Of a DNA stretch of 64,000 nucleotides, positions 19,189 through 26,359 are shown in pieces. How positions within the stretch are numbered: position 1 is the first letter of the stretch; each line of letters opens with the position of its first letter. The DNA lies in NCBI GenBank assembly GCA_021404685.1, contig QWHC01000011.1, forward strand, positions 208,662 to 272,661, in the 5' to 3' direction. The notes beneath the pieces are model-generated. The model was not told where the DNA came from. It worked only from the letters and a program-made list of their open reading frames with translations, and did not search any database. The position numbers and the translations under genes were made by a program. The DNA is from Chloroflexi bacterium CFX4. Lineage in GTDB: Bacteria > Chloroflexota > Anaerolineae > Aggregatilineales > UBA2796.

Positions 19189-19215
19189 GGCTGCCTAGCA
19201 TGGCAGCCCTTTTTT
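19189..19215 (+). terminator. Strong hairpin with U-run inside the M20 gene leader
   Basis: GGCTGCC (19189-19195) and GGCAGCC (19202-19208) form a perfect 7-pair stem with a 6-base loop, followed by CTTTTTT. It can end thrC transcripts. Because the only good promoter for the next gene lies upstream of it, it also sits in that gene's 5' leader and could attenuate it. A 15-codon frame starting ATG at 19180 (MFVGCLAWQPFFTES) runs through the hairpin and stops 3 bases before the M20 start. Confidence 0.6.
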
Positions 19216-19230
19216 ACGGAGAGTTGACCC

Positions 19231-20622
19231 ATGACCGATGCTCACACCCTGATTGACACACACCGCGAAAAATTTCTGGAGGAACTCAAAGATTATCTGA
19301 GCATTCCAAGCATCAGCACGCTTTCGGAACACAACGCCGATACGCAGCGCGCCGCCGCTTGGACGGCTGCCCAACTGCGCGCCGCCGGCATGACTCGTGT
19401 TGAGATTATGCCCACGCCCAAGCATCCCGTTGTGTATGCCGAATGGCTAGGTGCGCCGGGCAAGCCCACAGTGCTGATTTACGGTCACTACGATGTGCAG
19501 CCCGCCGAACTGGAAGCAGGCTGGCTCAGCGATCCCTTCAAGCCCGAAGTGCGTGAGGACAATCTGTATGCACGCGGCGCCTCGGACGACAAAGGGCAGG
19601 TCTATGTGAACATCAAGGCAGTTCAAATGCTGATGCAGGCGAACGGCACGCTGCCGCTGAACGTCAAGTTCCTGATCGAGGGCGAGGAAGAAATCGGCTC
19701 GCCCAACCTTGATCCCTTCATCACTGCCAACAAAGAATTGCTGCGCGCTGATGTGGTCGTCGTCTCCGATACTGCCATTCAATCGCCTGATCAGCCGAGC
19801 ATCGTCTACGGCTTGCGCGGCTTGGTCTACCTTGAGCTAGAGGTGCGCGGACCGAAGCAAGACCTGCACAGCGGCGGCTTTGGCGGCACCGTTCACAATC
19901 CGGCGCAGGCGCTTTGCGAGATCATCGCCGCACTGCATCACCCTGATGGCAGCGTGGCAGTGGATGGCTTTTATGACAAGGTGCGCCCCATTGACGAAAA
20001 AGAGCGCACAGCAATGGCAAAGACCGACGTGAGCGATGCGGAATGGAAACGACTGACCGGCGCGCCGCAGTCTTGGGGTGAGGCGCAATATACGCTCCGT
20101 GAGCGCGTTGGCGCACGCCCAACCTTAGAGGTGAACGGCATTTGGGGCGGCTTCACGGGCGAAGGCTCTAAGACGGTGCTGCCTGCCAAGGCAACTGCCA
20201 AGATTAGCTGCCGCCTTGTGCCAGATCAAGACCCTTACGAGATCGAGGCACTCATCCGCGCACAGGTGGCGAAATTGGCACCGCCTACTATCACATGGGA
20301 AGTGCGTGCGCTCAATCACGGACATTGCGCGCTCGTGCCGATTGACTCCTTGGCGATGGAGTGCGCCGTCGCTGCTTATGAGCGCGGCTTTGGCGCACGC
20401 CCGCTGTTCCTGCGCGAAGGCGGCTCGATCCCTGTGGTGGCAACCTTCGCACAGACCTATCAGGTGCCGGTCTTGTTGGTTGGCTACGGCTTGCCCGATG
20501 ACGGCGCCCACGGACCGAATGAAAAGTTCAACCTCGAATGCCTCTATCGCGGCATTCACACGGCGGCAGCGCTGCTAGAGGAATTGGGCAAGCGCTCGCC
20601 CGACTCGCTGCGTGTGCTGTAA
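19231..20622 (+). CDS. M20-family dipeptidase
   Basis: A 463-residue metallopeptidase with all M20 metal ligands: the His of YGHYDVQP, the bridging Asp of GASDDKGQ, the catalytic/metal Glu pair of EGEEEIGSPN, an Asp in VVSDT, and the C-terminal His of GAHGPNE. A dimerisation domain with DLHSGGFGGTVHNP interrupts the catalytic domain, as in PepV/carnosinase-type dipeptidases. It hydrolyses dipeptides or related N-acyl amino acids in the cytoplasm; specificity is not visible. It is too long and too divergent to be LysK despite the neighbouring lysZ-like gene. GGAG precedes the start. Confidence 0.88.
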   Translation: MTDAHTLIDTHREKFLEELKDYLSIPSISTLSEHNADTQRAAAWTAAQLRAAGMTRVEIMPTPKHPVVYAEWLGAPGKPTVLIYGHYDVQPAELEAGWLSDPFKPEVREDNLYARGASDDKGQVYVNIKAVQMLMQANGTLPLNVKFLIEGEEEIGSPNLDPFITANKELLRADVVVVSDTAIQSPDQPSIVYGLRGLVYLELEVRGPKQDLHSGGFGGTVHNPAQALCEIIAALHHPDGSVAVDGFYDKVRPIDEKERTAMAKTDVSDAEWKRLTGAPQSWGEAQYTLRERVGARPTLEVNGIWGGFTGEGSKTVLPAKATAKISCRLVPDQDPYEIEALIRAQVAKLAPPTITWEVRALNHGHCALVPIDSLAMECAVAAYERGFGARPLFLREGGSIPVVATFAQTYQVPVLLVGYGLPDDGAHGPNEKFNLECLYRGIHTAAALLEELGKRSPDSLRVL

Positions 20623-20676
20623 CGCTCAGCAGCGATTGCGCTCTGTGTGTGGGCGGGAGACATCCCGCCCCTAGGC

Positions 20677-21873
20677 TTACTCCGCCGCGCCCATCTCGGC
20701 AAGGACTGCCTCAATCGCGCTTGCCACCTGCTCCAAATCCGCCTGCCCAATGACCAACGGCGGCAGCAAGCGCAGCACATTCAGACCCGCTGGCAGCGCC
20801 AGCACGCCCTTGCTTTGCAGCGCCTTCAGCACAGGCGCAACCTTGCCGCGCAGCTCAATGCCGAACAGCAAGCCAAGCCCGCGCACCTCGCGCACCTGAG
20901 CGCGAAAACGCTGAGGCAGATCGCCTAAACGCTCCAACAGGAAGCCGCCCAACACTGCAGCACGCCCTGCTAAGTCTTCCTCAACCATCACATCCAGCGC
21001 GGCGAGTGCTGCCGCACAGCCCAACGGATTGCCGCCAAAGGTTGTGCCGTGAATGGCAGGTTGCAGCTTGCCCACGCGCTCGCTGATCAGGCAGGCGCCA
21101 AAGGGCATCCCGCCCGCGATGGATTTCGCCACTGGCATCAGGTCGGGCGATAATCCATAGTGCTGATGGGCAAACAGGCGCCCGGTGCGCCCAAAGCCCG
21201 TCTGCACCTCATCGGTGATGAACAGCGCGCCGCGTTCTCGGCAGAGCGCCTGCACACCGCGCAGATAATCGCCCTCGGCAGGGCGCACACCACCTTCGCC
21301 TTGCACCACTTCCACAAGCACGGCGGCAGTCTGATCGGTGATGGCAGTCTCAGCGGCAGCCAGATCGTTGTAGGGAATGTGCGTGTAGTTCGGCACAAGC
21401 GGCGCAAACGGCTCACGGTACTTTGGCTCCCACGTGGCAGAGAGCGCGCCCATCGTGCGCCCGTGAAAGCCGCGCATGGTCGCCACAATGTGCGTGCGCC
21501 CTGTGGCAAAGCGGGCAAACTTGAGCGCTGCCTCAACCGCCTCTGCGCCGCTGTTGCACAGATAGGCGCGTGGCATCTGGGCAAGCGCGGTCAGCTTTTG
21601 GAGCAGCAAAGCGCGCTGATCGTTATAGAACAGCTCAGGGCAGCTTAGCAGCACGCCCGCCTGAGCGCGAATCGCCTCCACCACCTTGGGATGGGCATGA
21701 CCGATATTCGCCGCGCCCTGCCCACCAACGCAATCAATGTAGCGGTTGCCCTCCGCATCCCACACATAGGCGCCCTCGCCGCGCACAATGGTCAGAGCGC
21801 GCTTGGCATACACACCGCTGCTGTGTGCTTCCTCAAGCGCCATGTAGTCTAGGTTGCTCAATACTTCAGTCAT
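20677..21873 (-). CDS. Acetylornithine / LysW-aminoadipate-semialdehyde aminotransferase
   Basis: A 398-residue class-III PLP aminotransferase. It shows the cofactor pocket CNSGAEAVEAALKFAR, the Asp-motif ITDEVQTGFGRTG and the lysine in PVAKSIAGGMPFGA. These match the ArgD/LysJ family, which transfers the amino group from glutamate to an acylated semialdehyde. The start codon overlaps the upstream kinase stop by 8 bases, so the two are translationally coupled. Because that kinase is LysZ-like, the true substrate may be a LysW-bound semialdehyde (lysine and/or arginine synthesis), but this is inference. No symbol is given because ArgD and LysJ cannot be separated by eye. Confidence 0.85.
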   Translation of the reverse strand: MTEVLSNLDYMALEEAHSSGVYAKRALTIVRGEGAYVWDAEGNRYIDCVGGQGAANIGHAHPKVVEAIRAQAGVLLSCPELFYNDQRALLLQKLTALAQMPRAYLCNSGAEAVEAALKFARFATGRTHIVATMRGFHGRTMGALSATWEPKYREPFAPLVPNYTHIPYNDLAAAETAITDQTAAVLVEVVQGEGGVRPAEGDYLRGVQALCRERGALFITDEVQTGFGRTGRLFAHQHYGLSPDLMPVAKSIAGGMPFGACLISERVGKLQPAIHGTTFGGNPLGCAAALAALDVMVEEDLAGRAAVLGGFLLERLGDLPQRFRAQVREVRGLGLLFGIELRGKVAPVLKALQSKGVLALPAGLNVLRLLPPLVIGQADLEQVASAIEAVLAEMGAAE

Positions 21874-22690
21874 GCGTAATCACCGTCCCTTCGCCTGCTA
21901 GTGCTGCCTGAATCGGTTGTGCGCGGCGCGAATCGGCAAGCAGCACGCGCCGAACGCCGCCTTCAACTGCCTCTTGCGCCGCTAAGACCTTCTTTTTCAT
22001 CCGCCCGCCCGCCATATCTAAGGCGCGCCCAAGCTGAGCGCGTGGCACGTGCCGCACAAGGCTGCTCTCATCGGGAAAGCGCGCCAACAAGCCCGCCACA
22101 TTGGTTAGGATGACCAGCGTCTCAGCACACAGGGCAGCCGCGATCATAGCAGCGGCACGGTCACCATCCACGTTCAGCGGTTCGCTGGCTTGGCTGATCG
22201 CCAGCGGTGCCACAATCGGCATGTAGCTGTTCGCCAGCAGCAAGCGCAACAAATCAACGTTGATCTGCTCGATCTTGCCGGTGAAGTCATCGCGCACAAT
22301 GCGCTGGCGTCCAGTGGTCGGCTCAATGGCACGCACGGCATCCTTGCGCTGCGCGAACATCAAACGCCCGTCTACGCCGCTTAGTCCGAGCGCGTTCACG
22401 CCCAGCGCTTGCAGTTTCGCCGTGATGTTTGTGTTCATCTGCCCATTGGCAGCCATCACATACAGTTCGAGCGTCTCAGGGTCAGTATAGCGGCTGACGT
22501 GACCGGACGGCGATTGCAAGGTGCGGCGCGGCACACCAACGCGCTCACTCAGCCGATCCACAGCGGCGGACGTGCCATGCACCAGTACAAGGCGGTGCCC
22601 GTTTTGGGCAAGAGCGGCAAGGTCAGCACAGACTGCATCGGTATCCACACCTGCGCCGCCACCCACTTTGACCACAATCGTTTCAGACAT
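21866..22690 (-). CDS. Amino-acid kinase, LysZ-type ([LysW]-aminoadipate/glutamate kinase)
   Basis: A 274-residue amino-acid-kinase-fold enzyme (KVGGGAG at the N-terminus, NVAGLL, GGRMKKKV near the C-terminus). Several stretches follow the Thermus LysZ pattern rather than classical ArgB: GHVSRYTDPETLE, LGLSGVDGRL, DDFTGKIEQIN and the ending GEGTVI. The ArgB HGGG motif is replaced by HGTS. LysZ enzymes phosphorylate the side chain of an amino acid bound to the carrier protein LysW. lysW, lysX and lysY are not in this window, so they must lie elsewhere if the pathway is complete. Confidence 0.75.
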   Translation of the reverse strand: MSETIVVKVGGGAGVDTDAVCADLAALAQNGHRLVLVHGTSAAVDRLSERVGVPRRTLQSPSGHVSRYTDPETLELYVMAANGQMNTNITAKLQALGVNALGLSGVDGRLMFAQRKDAVRAIEPTTGRQRIVRDDFTGKIEQINVDLLRLLLANSYMPIVAPLAISQASEPLNVDGDRAAAMIAAALCAETLVILTNVAGLLARFPDESSLVRHVPRAQLGRALDMAGGRMKKKVLAAQEAVEGGVRRVLLADSRRAQPIQAALAGEGTVITHD

Positions 22691-22729
22691 TCCTCACATC
22701 CTTCCCACACTTCTTGAAAAGATTTGCTG

Positions 22730-22758
22730 TTGACGTGCGCGCCACAGCCTGCTACAAT
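22730..22758 (+). promoter_or_regulatory. Promoter of tRNA-Glu
   Basis: TTGACG (22730-22735), a 17-base spacer and TACAAT (22753-22758). The predicted transcription start near 22765 lies about 11 bases before the mature tRNA 5' end. Confidence 0.65.
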
Positions 22759-22775
22759 CAAACACAGTCCAGAAC

Positions 22776-22848
22776 GCCCCATTCGTCTAGCGGTCTAGGA
22801 CGCGGCCCTCTCAAGGCTGAAACAGGGGTTCGAGTCCCCTATGGGGCA
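22776..22848 (+). tRNA. tRNA-Glu (anticodon CTC)
   Basis: 73 bases fold as a standard cloverleaf: acceptor stem GCCCCAT/ATGGGGC, D-loop region TCGTCTAGCGGTCTAGGACG, anticodon arm CGGCC-CTCTCAA-GGCTG with anticodon CTC, and T-arm AGGGG-TTCGAGT-CCCCT. The CCA end is not encoded. The sequence aligns with E. coli tRNA-Glu throughout. Confidence 0.95.
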
Positions 22849-22854
22849 TCCGCA

Positions 22855-22886
22855 AACATCCGCCGACCAAGCGGATGTTTTGTTTA
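22855..22886 (+). terminator. Terminator of tRNA-Glu
   Basis: A perfect 9-pair stem, AACATCCGC (22855-22863) with GCGGATGTT (22871-22879), loop of 7, followed by TTGTTTAT. It directly follows the tRNA. Confidence 0.85.
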
Positions 22887-22897
22887 TGCCCGCCACA

Positions 22898-22933
22898 CAA
22901 AAAACGCCCTTCCGACTGTCTCGGAAGGGCGTT
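22898..22933 (-). terminator. Strong leftward terminator
   Basis: A perfect 13-pair stem, AACGCCCTTCCGA (22903-22915) and its complement (22921-22933), with a 5-base loop. On the minus strand it is followed by TTTTTTGTGT. It ends the short transcription unit beginning near 23035; no other leftward gene reaches it. Confidence 0.8.
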
Positions 22934-22959
22934 CGCATCCCTAAAGCTAGGCGCGTGCG

Positions 22960-23034
22960 CTACCCACCATACAGCCGTGTATGGGCAGTGGAAGGCTTCT
23001 TCTGCTTTTTGGAAGCGTTCATCGGTAGCTGCAT
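22960..23034 (-). CDS. Candidate small basic protein, 24 residues, leaderless
   Basis: On the minus strand the frame starts MQLPMNASKKQKKP and ends TRLYGG, with six or so basic residues. Its ATG is one base from the predicted start of a promoter at 23042-23071, and a strong terminator follows 27 bases after the stop, giving a self-contained transcript of about 138 bases. I do not recognise the peptide. The unit could equally be a small RNA in which the frame is accidental. Promoter and terminator are the solid parts; translation is inference. Confidence 0.35.
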   Translation of the reverse strand: MQLPMNASKKQKKPSTAHTRLYGG

Positions 23035-23041
23035 AGCGCTT

Positions 23042-23071
23042 ATTGTGACGCAGGCGGGTTAGTTTTGTCAA
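23042..23071 (-). promoter_or_regulatory. Promoter of the 22960-23034 unit
   Basis: Minus-strand TTGACA (23071-23066), an 18-base spacer and CACAAT (23047-23042). The -35 box is a perfect consensus. The predicted start is near 23035. Confidence 0.55.
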
Positions 23072-23177
23072 GATGGGGCGGGGATTGGAGTGCGGAGCCA
23101 CCCTGCTCGGTACGTGAACCAACTGCCACCACCGCCGTTTTCTGGTAAAATGCTACCAGCATTCCACAGGGATAAAG

Positions 23178-23479
23178 ATGCTCACCAAAGAACAGCTTCA
23201 GGCACTCAAACAGACGGACACCAGCCAAATCTACCGCCTGCTTGGTGAGGCAACCGCCACCCGCGACATCTTATTCCTGCTCGAAAACTTGGGACCGTTG
23301 CCCAAGGCGCCTATGAGTCCTCGAACATCTGGCGGATTGACCCAACCTTTGATCGCGTGCATAGCGCTGTGTTTCTGCTGGAACGGTGCAACCGCGTTAT
23401 TCGCTACTATTCATACGTTGGCGATTTGGTGTTTGGTCCGTTTGGCGGCAGCCTCAGCCCGTGCGCTTCTTGTCCTTAG
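23178..23479 (+). pseudogene. DNA methyltransferase relic
   Basis: An N-terminal frame (MLTKEQLQALKQTDTSQIY..., about 37 residues) continues only after a frame change near 23295. The new frame then reads IWRIDPTFDRVHSAVF, ERCNRVIRYYSYVGDLVF and GPFGGS before a TAG at 23477. VGDLVFGPFGGS corresponds to motif I of N4/N6 DNA methyltransferases (normally DPFxGSGT), preceded by the usual RVIRYYSYVGD. The catalytic-domain Asp is Gly and the following Gly is lost. Everything after motif I is missing. I read it as a decayed restriction-modification remnant inserted between the tRNA-Glu region and xylA. Confidence 0.6.
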
Positions 23480-23598
23480 CGGAATTCCTGCCTGAGCAGT
23501 CTTGACCTCAGTCCGAGTGCTGAGGCTAATTAGAGCGATTCACACAGTTTTGGCAGTCCATAGTCACGCATAGCCGCGCAATTCGCCATTCCCGCTGC

Positions 23599-23628
23599 TT
23601 GTAAGGATTTGGGCGGGCGGGCTATAAT
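23599..23628 (+). promoter_or_regulatory. Promoter of xylose isomerase
   Basis: TTGTAA (23599-23604), 18 bases, TATAAT (23623-23628). The ATG follows 52 bases later. Confidence 0.55.
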
Positions 23629-23680
23629 GATGCACAGGGACGACAGTTTTGCTCAACGCATCTTGTAAAGGTGATTTCCA

Positions 23681-24844
23681 ATGACGTATGAACCGAAACC
23701 CGAACACAAATTTAGCTTTGGCTTGTGGACGGTTGGCAACATCGGGCGAGATCCGTTCGGTGAGCCAACACGCGGCGTCATCTCGCCGGTTGAGATCGTC
23801 CACCTGCTGGCAGAAGTAGGTGCGTGGGGCGTCAATTTGCACGATAATGATCTGGTGCCAATCACTGCCACACCCGCTGAACGCGATCAGATCGTGCGCG
23901 ATTTCAAGGCGGCGCTCAGTGCGACGGGCATCGTCGTGCCGATGGCAACCACCAACCTCTTCACAGACGCCGCCTTTAAGGATGGCGCCTTCACCTCAAA
24001 TGATCCCGCCGTGCGTGCCTACGCCCTGCAAAAGACCATCCGCTCTATCGAGTTGGGCGTCGAACTGGGCGCAACCACTTACGTTTTCTGGGGCGGGCGT
24101 GAAGGCACCGAAAGCGACAGCACCAAGAGTCCACTAGAGGCGATCAAGCGCTACCGCGAGGCAATCAACTTCCTGTGCGCCTATGTGAAGGATCAGGGCT
24201 ACAACCTGCGCTTTGCCATGGAGCCGAAGCCGAACGAACCACGCGGACACATCTTCCTGCCAACCGTGGGCGATGCGCTCGCCTTCATCGCCACGCTCGA
24301 TCATCCTGAGATGGTGGGCGTAAATCCGGAAGTGGCGCACGAACACATGGCAGGCTTGAACTTTACGCACGGCGTGGCGATGGCGCACGCTGCCGGCAAA
24401 CTCTTTCACATTGACCTCAACGATCAGCTTTTTGGGCGCTACGATCAGGACTTCCGCTTTGGCAGCATGATGCCCAAACAAGCCTTTCATCTGGTCAAAT
24501 TCCTTGAGGATGTCGGCTATAGCGGCAGCCGCCACTTCGACGCGCACGCCTTCCGCAGCAGTGGCTACGAGGATGTCAAGGCGTTCGCACGCGGCTGTAT
24601 GCGTACCTACCTGATCCTGAAGGATAAGGCGGCGCAGTTCAACGCCGATCCTGAAGTGCAGCAGCTTTTGGCGGAAATTCACGCCGACGATGGCACCTTC
24701 AGCTACCTGAGCAACGGCTACAGCCGTGAGGCACTCGCCAAGCTGCGCGCTGCCGAGATCAACCGTGTGGCGCTTGGCAGCCGTAACCTGCCCTACGAAC
24801 GCCTCGATCAGATCACCATCGAGATTCTGCTCGGCGTGCGCTAG
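23681..24844 (+). CDS. xylA: Xylose isomerase (class I)
   Basis: A 387-residue TIM-barrel isomerase of the shorter class I (actinobacterial) type. It shows the catalytic His/Asp of VNLHDNDLV, the WGGREG loop, the metal/substrate Glu-Lys of [10 protein letters not shown], and metal ligands in [16 protein letters not shown] and RHFDAH. It interconverts D-xylose and D-xylulose (and glucose/fructose) with two divalent metals. No xylulokinase or sugar transporter is adjacent, so it is an isolated gene with its own promoter. Confidence 0.95.
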   Translation: MTYEPKPEHKFSFGLWTVGNIGRDPFGEPTRGVISPVEIVHLLAEVGAWGVNLHDNDLVPITATPAERDQIVRDFKAALSATGIVVPMATTNLFTDAAFKDGAFTSNDPAVRAYALQKTIRSIELGVELGATTYVFWGGREGTESDSTKSPLEAIKRYREAINFLCAYVKDQGYNLRFAMEPKPNEPRGHIFLPTVGDALAFIATLDHPEMVGVNPEVAHEHMAGLNFTHGVAMAHAAGKLFHIDLNDQLFGRYDQDFRFGSMMPKQAFHLVKFLEDVGYSGSRHFDAHAFRSSGYEDVKAFARGCMRTYLILKDKAAQFNADPEVQQLLAEIHADDGTFSYLSNGYSREALAKLRAAEINRVALGSRNLPYERLDQITIEILLGVR

Positions 24845-25170
24845 CCCTTGGCGCCCCAGCTCGCCCTCTCCGAAACCTTTTGGAGAGGGCGATTCCGCCC
24901 GACACCCTCCCAAAACGCTGCGCCTAAAACTGCCGAGCGCGCCATAAGAGGATGTTCCACCCTAAAGCCCGCCCCGCAGGCAAAGTGGGACTTTCCCGAT
25001 TACCTCTGATCCCCTTTCCCGACTGGCGGGGAAAGGATTAGGGGTAGGGGTTGGCTGCGGACTAGACTATCTGCTAAAATGCATCACTTCCAATTGCCTG
25101 TAACCTTTTGCCGCCCTGTGCATCTAAAGGGATGTACACTGAATTAGATGGCACATCGGGAGGCTTTCTC
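24845..25170. other. Intergenic stretch with two hairpins
   Basis: No gene is seen in these 326 bases. A 10-pair stem, CGCCCTCTCC (24862-24871) with GGAGAGGGCG (24882-24891), lies just after xylA and may act as its terminator, though no U-run follows. A second stem, CCTTTCCC (25013-25020) with GGGAAAGG (25029-25036), belongs to the TTCCC/GGGAA repeat group also found near 48500 and 52810. Confidence 0.55.
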
Positions 25171-25383
25171 ATGAAGCGCAATGTTGGGAACACAGATCGG
25201 ATCATTCGTTTGGTGTTGGGCGCTGTCGCAGTCGTCTTGGGCGTTGTGGCACAAGGCACTTGGCTGATCGTTGGCGGCGTGGTGGGTGTGGTGCTGATCG
25301 GCACGGCGCTGACGGGGCGCTGCCCTGCCTACATGCCTTTTGGCATCAACACATGCAGCCTCAAAGAGCGCGGGCAAGCATAA
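25171..25383 (+). CDS. DUF2892 (YgaP-like) membrane protein
   Basis: 70 residues from the ATG at 25171, preceded by GGGAGG. The start MKRNVGNTDRIIRLVLGA is the typical DUF2892 opening (N-VG-x2-DR-x-IR-x-xLG). Two hydrophobic helices follow, separated by a Gly/Thr turn, then GRCPAYMPFGINTC, the conserved C-P-x-Y-x-x-x-G-x-x-T-C ending. The role of the domain is unclear; it often occurs beside rhodanese or sulfide-related genes, of which none is seen here. Confidence 0.88.
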   Translation: MKRNVGNTDRIIRLVLGAVAVVLGVVAQGTWLIVGGVVGVVLIGTALTGRCPAYMPFGINTCSLKERGQA

Positions 25384-25402
25384 CACTCGCAGAATGCCCT
25401 AC

Positions 25403-25436
25403 GGCGCGGTAAACTGTGTGTGACCGCGCCTTTTTG
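25403..25436 (+). terminator. Terminator after the DUF2892 gene
   Basis: GGCGCGGT (25403-25410) pairs perfectly with ACCGCGCC (25423-25430), loop 12, followed by TTTTTG. It rules out the GTG at 25420 as the start of the next gene, since that codon lies within the hairpin. Confidence 0.75.
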
Positions 25437-25455
25437 TTTAGCCGTAGGGAAGCCT

Positions 25456-26025
25456 GTGGATGATGTAGCCCTGCTGGATGCCTTAAAACAACGCGATTCA
25501 TCGGTGCTGGCAGCATTGTTCACGCGCCATGCCGACGCGCTCTACCGTTTGGCAGTGCGCCTGCTGGGCGATGAGCAACAAGCCGATGGCGTCGTGCAGA
25601 CTGCCTTCCTCGCCCTGCTCGATCACGCAGATCGCTTTGAAGGGCGCGCCAACATCGGCACATGGCTATACCGTGTTGCCTACAATGAATGCCTGATGCG
25701 TTTGCGCGCCGCACCGTCTGTTTCCCTTGACGATTTGGCAGGCGAAAGCGGCGAGTTCATGCCAAGCTGCCTTGTGGATTGGCGCAATCTGCCTGAAGAG
25801 GCACTCCTCAACGAGGAAGCACACGCCGAGATGGAACGCGCCATCAATAGCCTGACGCCAACGCTGCGCGCCGTCTTCACCTTGCGCGATGTTGAAGAGC
25901 TTTCGGTCAGCGAGACGGCGCACATCCTCAACCTGAGCGAGGCTGCCGTGAAAACCAATTTGCATCGCGCACGGCTGCACCTGCGCGAACGCCTAAGCCG
26001 CTACTTTGAAGGGCGGCACACCTAA
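25456..26025 (+). CDS. ECF-type RNA polymerase sigma factor
   Basis: From the GTG at 25456 (TAGGGA upstream) the protein has 189 residues. Region 2 is at 15-80 (FTRHADALYRLAVRLLGDEQQADGVVQTAFLALL, GTWLYRVAYNECLM). Region 4 is at 120-180, with the helix-turn-helix LSVSETAHILNLSEAAVKTNLHRAR. It resembles RpoE-like ECF factors controlled by zinc anti-sigma proteins, and such a gene follows, 10 bases after the stop. The signal is unknown. Confidence 0.9.
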   Translation: MDDVALLDALKQRDSSVLAALFTRHADALYRLAVRLLGDEQQADGVVQTAFLALLDHADRFEGRANIGTWLYRVAYNECLMRLRAAPSVSLDDLAGESGEFMPSCLVDWRNLPEEALLNEEAHAEMERAINSLTPTLRAVFTLRDVEELSVSETAHILNLSEAAVKTNLHRARLHLRERLSRYFEGRHT

Positions 26026-26035
26026 GGAGCCTGCC

Positions 26036-26287
26036 ATGCAGTGTGATGATCTTGTGCGCTACCTCTCCGATTATCTCGATCACAACCTTGAGGAATCGCT
26101 TGCCGCTGAAGCACAGGCGCACTTGGCAAGCTGCCATAACTGCCGTGTGGTGCTGGATACCACACAGCAGACGATCCTCCTCTACCGTGAGCGCGGCAAG
26201 CAGCTTGCTATGCCTGCTGCACGTCACGCGCACCTGTTCGCACAGTTGGCAAAGGCGCTTAAGGCTGAGGATGAGATCAGTGAATAA
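26036..26287 (+). CDS. Anti-sigma factor, putative zinc-finger type
   Basis: 83 residues from the ATG at 26036, preceded by AAGGAG. It holds the zinc-binding anti-sigma motif HxxxCxxC (AHLASCHNCR, about residues 28-37) after CDDLVRYLSDYLDHNLE, the typical zf-HC2 opening. No transmembrane helix is present, so it is a soluble anti-sigma, perhaps redox-responsive. Its position 10 bases after the ECF gene argues that it binds and holds that factor. Confidence 0.85.
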   Translation: MQCDDLVRYLSDYLDHNLEESLAAEAQAHLASCHNCRVVLDTTQQTILLYRERGKQLAMPAARHAHLFAQLAKALKAEDEISE

Positions 26288-26359
26288 GGTTGCCAAGCCC
26301 GCCGCCCTTGCGCTAAAGTCTAGCTACTGTTAGCCTGCCAGCAGGATGTAAAGCTTACC

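Noticed and set aside
19231..20622. M20 peptidase as LysK of the neighbouring LysW pathway
   Set aside because: Length (463) and the PepV/carnosinase-type lid differ from LysK (about 360), and it lies on the opposite strand.
22811..23122. 103-codon minus-strand frame across tRNA-Glu
   Set aside because: It runs through the tRNA and two terminators, so it cannot be a gene.
25420..25455. Earlier GTG start for the ECF sigma factor
   Set aside because: It lies inside the terminator hairpin of the DUF2892 gene, and a ribosome-binding site precedes the GTG at 25456.
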